From contig NW_006920882.1 of NCBI RefSeq assembly GCF_000417875.1, forward strand, positions 616,897 through 652,964: a stretch of 36,068 bases of DNA, in the 5' to 3' direction. A model generated the notes under the pieces. It ran no database searches and was not told where the DNA came from. It saw only the letters and a program-made list of their open reading frames with translations. Positions 30,668-36,068 of this stretch are shown here, one piece after another. Each line of letters starts with the position of its first letter. The first letter of the stretch is position 1. Made by a program: the position numbers and the translations under genes. The stretch comes from Pseudozyma flocculosa PF-1 (Eukaryota > Basidiomycota > Ustilaginomycetes > Ustilaginales > Ustilaginaceae).

Positions 30668-33518
30668 TCACGCTTTGGCCTCTTTGCGGCTGCCGCCCTT
30701 GAACAGCTTGCCAAACACCGAGTCGCGCTTCGACGACCGGTTGCCGCCGCCGCCGCCGCCGCCGCCGCTGCTGCTGCTGCTGGCGGCGTCGCCGGCCCTC
30801 GACGAGGCGCCGCTCAGCACTCGCTGCAGGTGCAGCTTGCTCTGGCCGAGGACCGAGGGCGGCGGCGGCGACGATGACGGCGTGGCATCGACCTCGGCCG
30901 TGGTCAGCGATGACGGCGCCGACGTGGCAGGCGTCGACGTCGTCGGCTTGTGCGAAGAGGCCGAGGCGTCTGAATCCACGCTGCCAGCGCGCTCCATCTG
31001 GCCGTCCGCCGTCGTCGTGCCCGTCGCAGCATGCGAGCCCGCCGCACGTGTCTCGGTGGCGACAGCTCCCTGCTCGCCCGCGGTGCCAGGAACCGCCTCG
31101 ACCCCGTCTGCGATGTCGAGAGGAGCGATGTCGACGTCGCTCGGCAGCGCCGCCGACGTCTGCGGCGTCGACTTTTCCCCGATCGGCTCCAGGGAGGACG
31201 CGGCGAGGGCGCTCGGCCCTTCGGCGCCTGCACCTGCACCTGCACCCGCATCGCCGCTCGCCTTGGACCCGTCGTCCTTGTTCTCAAACGAGACCGACTT
31301 GCGGTGGCCGATGCCGCTCCGCCGCTTGCCCCAGCTGTTGGCGTTGAGCTCTCGTCGATGGTGATCCTGCCGTGCGAAAGCCGCAGTGCGAACGGGCAGG
31401 GACCGGTCAGCTGCGTCCCAGCTTGACGTCATCGGCCTGGAGGAACACGGACTGCGGTCACTCACATCGTTGTCGCTACCGCCGCCGCCGCCGCCGCCAC
31501 CACCACCGCTGCTGCCCAGCCGGCGGAAGAGGCTCTGCGAGAGCGAGTGGATCGAGTCGTCGTCCTCCTCGGTGGCGAGCACGTGCTGCCCGTCGATCGA
31601 CACCAGCTTCGTCGAGCGCACCGAGCCGTGCGGCGAAGGCAGCGAGACGACGCCGGTAAAGTTGCGGAAGGGATCCGTCTTTTCCACGCCGGGCGTCGGT
31701 CCGCGGCTGCTGATCGAGCCAAAGTCCCACGACATGCACTCGCGCGTCGAGATCATCGACGGTTTCCGCCGCCGCTCCTGCCTCTGGGCAAGCGGCGGCA
31801 GCCCGGCTGGCTCGGCGTGAGATGAAAGGAGCACGGGTCAGGACGATCAACGACCGGTGCGTGGCGCCTGGGCCTCGATGCAGTCTCGCTGCTCACCGAG
31901 GATCGCCGTGATCAGGTACTTGGGTGGCTTCGCCTGCTTGAAGAAGGCGTGCCCGAGAAGCTTGTCCGCGCTCGGTCTGGCGGGAAGATCAGGGCAAAGG
32001 CGGGCGAGCAGCGCGTCGTCAGTGTCTCCTCCTGCCACCTCGACGTCGCCTGGCGGGCGAGCTGCCGCTGCATGCCGCCTGCTCACCTCTTGGCCGGGTC
32101 CTTTTGCAGGCAGACGCGCACAAAGTCCTCCATCGTCTTGGAGTACTTGTTGGCGTTGCCGTTGCGGTCGAGCTGCGGCGGCTCGTCCTGCATCGTGCGC
32201 ATCAGCACCTTGACGGGGCTGAGGCGCGAGTTGGGCGCCCGCCCCTGTGCCAGCTCCAGGGCGGTGATGCCAAAGCTCCAGATGTCGGCTGCGTGCGAAG
32301 CAAGGGCAGTCGACGCGGGCATCCATGGGCTCGATCAGCGTCCCAGCCCCGGCCCGCGGGTATGCGCAAAAGGCTCGACAGCGCCAGCTGTGGCTGGACG
32401 CACCTTTGGTCCCGTAGTGTTTCCGCTCAATGACCTCTGGCGCCATCCAGCACGGCTGTGGCGGGGATCGCAGCGCGAGCGAGCCCAATCGTCAGCACGT
32501 GGCTCTGAACCCTGAGCATGCCGCCGCCGCCGCCGCCGCCGCCGCCGCCTGACTCACTGTCCCGACGAAGCTCTTGCGCTTGCCCTCGGTCGAGACCGGG
32601 TTCGACGACTTTTCGCTCTCGCCGACAAACACGCCCACGCCAAAGTCACCGAGGAGGACCGTCCCGTCGTCGTCGACGAGCATATTGGCCGCCTTGAGGT
32701 CGCTGTCGGCGCGGAGGGTCAGATGGCAGAAGGCAGAATGCGATGCGATGGTCGCAGTTCAGCAAGATGGGCACGCGGGGCTGCCGAATGCGGCCCAGAC
32801 AGGCTCGACACCGGGCGCCACACCCACCGATGGAGCCAGCCGTTGATGTGGAGGTAGTTGAGGCCCTCGAGCGCCTGCTTGAGGACGGTGGCGATGACGG
32901 TCTCGTCGAAGCCCTCTGGGCTGGAAAACTTCATAATGTCGAGCATCGACCCGCTGTTCATGAGGCGGCTGGCGATGTGGAGCTTGGTGCCCTTGACCCA
33001 GCAGCCGCGCACGCGTAGGACGTTTGGGTGCTTGGAGAGCGACATGAGCTGCGTCTCGCGGCGGAGCTCCTCGGTATCGCGGCCGTAGGCCTCGAGGTCG
33101 ATGACTTTGATGGCGCACGCCTTGTCGAGCGGCTTGAAGACGCCCTGGTGCACGACCGACGAGGCGCCAAAGCCGATCGTGTCGCCCATGATGTAGTCGT
33201 CGCCGTTGGCGGAGTACATGGGCTGCGAGTGCGGCGGCAGACGCGCGGAGGCAGGAGCAAGAGGGGGGGAGCGAGAGCGAGGCGTCAGCCATCGTGGAAG
33301 CCGCGACGTCGAGACGGCTCCGATCACGGTGGCACAAGGAGACCCACCCAGTCGTCGACGACGGAGCCCAGGTGCAGGGCGGCGCGCATCTTTCCGGTCC
33401 TAGACGTGTTCCCGTCGCGCTCCCTGTCCCGATCTCTGTCGCGGTCGCGGTCTTTGTTGGTGTTTCTCGGGCCCAGGACGGGCGAGAAGCCCTTGAGCGA
33501 TCCGGGCGACGACGACAT
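30668..33518 (-). CDS. SPAK/OSR1-type Ste20 protein kinase (GCK-VI)
   Basis: This 694-aa Ser/Thr kinase has eight exons: 33518-33348, 33222-32828, 32702-32558, 32455-32404, 32288-32087, 31976-31897, 31806-31466 and 31366-30668. The kinase domain runs from about residue 65 (DDYIMGDTIGFGASSVV): ATP-binding Lys96, HRDLKAAN with catalytic Asp190, DFG 208-210, activation loop SFVGT with Thr237, PCWMAPEV, and ADIWSFGITALELA. The loop and the LQKDPAKRP segment match the OSR1/SPAK group best. After the domain come Ser/Gly-rich regulatory sequence and a basic C-terminus; I see no clear CCT domain as in animal OSR1. Such kinases act in osmotic, ion or morphogenetic signalling. Every splice junction lies in a conserved block, which supports the model. 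Confidence 0.88.
32518..32550. repeat. GCC triplet repeat in kinase intron 3
   Basis: About ten consecutive GCC/CCG triplets lie within the intron 32557-32456, close to its 5' end on the minus strand. A second GCC-type tract at about 30738-30770 is coding and gives a Gly run. Confidence 0.85.
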
Positions 33519-34907
33519 GGTGCCGTGCCGCGGTGTCGCCAGTGGATCGGCTGCCCTTGAAGGGGGCTGCTCCTGGTTCGATCTAATGGGACGGAAGAGC
33601 CGGCCGGTGCTAGTTTGGCGAGCGCGAGGTTCTGCTCTGGCCGCCAGAGTACCGGAACGGAGCCTAAGCTTGCTTGGTCGAGCGGGTAGTCGCAGTCGGA
33701 GCTGGGCTTGGGCTGGTCGGCGGCGTGCAGGTGAGCCAGGCGGGTAGCGGTCAGCCACAGCACGTAGTAGCCAGCGATGAAACCGAGTCAAGCAGGCAAG
33801 GCGTGATTCGCGGTGGTGGTGGTGGTGGTGGTGATGGTGGTGGCAGGCGGAGAGTCCGAGGCCGGTGCTCGAGGAGGCAAGGTAAGTGAAGGCTAGCGGT
33901 CGGTCTGGGTCCGCCGGATAAGAGGCCAGGCCTTGCCCTGCGTGCCAGGCCTACCTCTGCGCGCGCCTTGGCCCTCCTAGCCTGCTGGGCCCTTGAAAAC
34001 GTGGAGGTCGCTTCGTCGGGCTGCGGGCCGACCCGACCAGAGCCAGGCTCACGCACGCCCACGCACGCACGCACCCGCCCTCTGCCTGCCTGCCTGGCCT
34101 GCCTGTCTGTCTCCCCCCGCCTGTTCCTCCAGACGAAGATCGCAGAGTCAAGGCATGTGCCTGCCTGACGGTGTCTTTGTTCTCTGCTGGCGACAAGGCC
34201 GACACCCACGTCGGCAGATGACATGCTGGTGAAAAGGGGCCAGCGCAGCGCAAGCCTCCAAGCAACTATCGCACACACGTCGGATGCGCCCGCCGCTTCC
34301 TCATGCAGCTTCAGGAGCGACCTGCATATCCCTCTGAGCCGAGGCGGCGGCGCCGCTACGCGTGGCGCCCCGACTGGCCGGCCTGGCCGGGGCCTGCCAT
34401 CGCCTGCTCGCCGGTCCTTGGCAAGAAGGCAGACAGGCTAGGCCGGGCTCAACCTGCCAAGATGGCGCGTCGAGTCCAACACCGCGCGCCCCTCACCTTT
34501 GCTCTCGATCAACGAGCTGCCCGCTGCCCCCCAGCGCGCTCTCGAGGGGCGAAGGCGGGGTAATGCAACGCTCGAGGAGGTGGGTGGGTCGGCGCGCTTG
34601 TACGTTGCCAGGCTGCGCCCCAGCCCCTCGGGCCTCTCTAGCTGCTGGGCGACGTCCGGCTCCGCTCCGATCCGACGGGCGCCTGCTCCAGGGCGCGCAA
34701 GGCAAGCAAGCAAGCAAGGCAGGCGAGTCGTCGAGCGCAGGTATCGGTCAAAGCAGCATCCCGGCAGCACTCGAGGACGACGGGCAAGGCTCAGCCTAGC
34801 CTTTCGGCGCGGTGAAAGCCGTCGAGTGTCAATCAACCTCTTTCTACCACCTGACCGGTCGAGGACGTGCATCCAAGTAGGTGGCGTGTGGGCCGGGCCG
34901 GGCCCCG
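33519..34907. other. Intergenic upstream of the kinase
   Basis: About 1.39 kb between BTN1 and the kinase start. It contains a GGT tract (about 33811-33840), CACG repeats (about 34050-34075) and CAAG repeats (about 34700-34720). Frames are open but have no recognisable protein. Confidence 0.5.
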
Positions 34908-36068
34908 CTAGACCTGCTTGCACAGGCTCCTGCCGCTGGCCACCTGCCGGTTGCACAGGTCTACCTGGAGCGGCATCGAGACGAGCGAAGCGACCAGGAT
35001 GCCCAGGCTGTCGCCAAACTGTCGCGACGGTGCGTCGAGGATGGGAGATGCACAACAGTCAGAACAGCGGCGCGCGCGCAGCAGAGAGCGGCAACGCAAT
35101 CGTCAGCGACACTTGCTCCTGCTCCCGACAAGACGGTCTTGATCGCAACGCAAGAACCCAGCAGGGGGCCCGTCACTCACGCCGACGCATCCGATGCGGA
35201 ACTCGTGCTCCTGCGCCCGTCGCGCTGCCTCGTAGGCCGCCTTTGGGTGGTCCGGGTCCGCGGCGTCCTCCTCGTCGTCGTCGTCCCCGTCCGGCAGCCG
35301 CACCGACGCGGCGCGCTCCTCGTTGAGGCCGATCGAGTAAAAGACCGAGACGTAGGCGCCGCCGCCCGCCAGGCCCTCGATGCAGATGAGGACGATGACG
35401 AGCGGGCTGGCGATGCTGGGCCGGAACCACGCGTGCAGGCTCTCGCTGGCCAGCACGAGCAGCAGCGCCGTCTGCAGTATCGCCGGCAGCCACAGGAAGC
35501 GCTTTGGGATGGCCGGCAGCCGCAGGATCGAGACCGACGAGCGCGAGATAAAGACAAACGTCTGGTAGACGAGCTGGTAGAGCGGGTAGTAGTCGCTCAG
35601 CTTGCGGATGATGCGCGACAGCAGCGGGTGCTGCGCCCGCGTCGGCAGCGGGTAGATGAGCGTCGGCGCCACGCCCTGGTTGATCGTGTACTCGGAAAAG
35701 TAGACGGTCACCAGCGGCAGGATGTAGGGCCACAGCATCGGCCTGAGCAGCTCCATCTTTTCCGCAAAGCTCAGCCGGACCTTGATCGCCCGCGCGCCCT
35801 CCTTGCCGTCGTCGGCGGCGGGCGCGAGCAGGATGTGGGCGCCAGTCGCGCTGTCGGCCACCGGCTCGGGCACCACCTCGAGCGACCGCCGGTCCGAAGA
35901 GACGAGGCGGCCGTGCTCGTCGACCCTTGGAGCTGCGTCGGCGTCGTCGCCGTCTCCATCGTCATCATCTTCGGGAGCCGCGGCGTCGGCGTCGGCGTCG
36001 GCGGACGGCACCGCCGCGTACGCCCCCCGGTCTGCCGACGTCCCTCCGCTGCCACCACCGGCGCCGCC
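34908..36068 (-). CDS. BTN1: Battenin/CLN3 family vacuolar membrane protein (partial, N-terminus beyond right edge)
   Basis: The C-terminal 332 residues are visible in two exons: 36068-35181 (open to the edge) and 35018-34908, with a 162-bp intron (GTGAGT to GACAG). The segment starts in an Asp/Ala-rich loop. Conserved CLN3 blocks follow: LPLVTVYFSEYTINQGVAP, DYYPLYQLVYQTFVFISRS, then LICIEGLAGGGAYVSVFYSI, and across the junction RIGCVGFGDSLGILVASLVS with a Cys-rich end (NRQVASGRSLCKQV). BTN1/CLN3 acts in the vacuolar or lysosomal membrane and affects pH and basic amino-acid or glycerophosphodiester balance. The apparent start at 36011 is a GTG inside the open frame, not a true start. Confidence 0.92.

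Noticed and set aside
36009..36011. Start codon for the CLN3 homologue
   Set aside because: The codon is GTG, the frame stays open to the window edge, and the N-terminal membrane half of the family is missing, so the true start lies outside.

Overview
The window is nuclear DNA of a fungus. It is GC-rich, its genes carry short spliceosomal introns (about 80-180 bp, GT-AG plus two probable GC-AG), and the recognisable proteins are fungal: a Dal5-like MFS permease, a C2H2 plus Fungal_trans regulator, LYC1, SEN54, TPT1 and BTN1/CLN3. Codon use and the mix of genes suggest a GC-rich basidiomycete, possibly Ustilaginomycotina; that placement is an inference. I see no transposon, CRISPR array, rRNA or tRNA gene.

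Layout. (1) 1-4.3 kb is housekeeping. SEN54 (tRNA-splicing endonuclease subunit, cut by the left edge) and TPT1 (tRNA 2'-phosphotransferase) lie in tandem on the minus strand. LYC1 (lysine N-acetyltransferase) is divergent from TPT1. (2) 4.5-7.5 kb holds three minus-strand genes for unknown, probably secreted proteins; the middle one carries a 192-bp tandem duplication and an apparent frameshift. (3) 8.0-12.2 kb is a divergent pair: a D-erythronate-dehydrogenase-like (DenD) enzyme and an MFS organic-anion transporter. (4) 13.4-15.1 kb holds two tandem paralogues for about 90-aa secreted proteins with a very regular cysteine pattern (C-x17-CC-x17-C-x17-CC). They share a core promoter box and a 5'UTR intron. 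(5) 15.1-19.7 kb has no gene I can support. (6) 19.7-21.0 kb encodes a probably GPI-anchored protein with two fasciclin domains. (7) 22.4-28.3 kb is a second divergent pair: a class II ketose-bisphosphate-type aldolase and a 1321-aa zinc-finger regulator. (8) 28.5-36.1 kb is minus-strand housekeeping: an LDAH-like lipid-droplet hydrolase, an eight-exon SPAK/OSR1-type Ste20 kinase, and the C-terminal half of BTN1/CLN3, cut by the right edge.

How the genes may work together. The DenD-like enzyme, the transporter, the aldolase and the regulator could form a dispersed sugar-acid catabolic module. Both divergent promoters contain a nearly identical 21-nt box (20 of 21 positions). Separately, three secreted-protein genes from two clusters (the 7.5, 13.4 and 14.8 kb starts) share a TATA-like core promoter followed by GGACGGC, which hints at common expression of a secreted or effector-like set. 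Both ideas are inferences from sequence. All intron positions were placed by eye from splice consensus, reading frame and family conservation.
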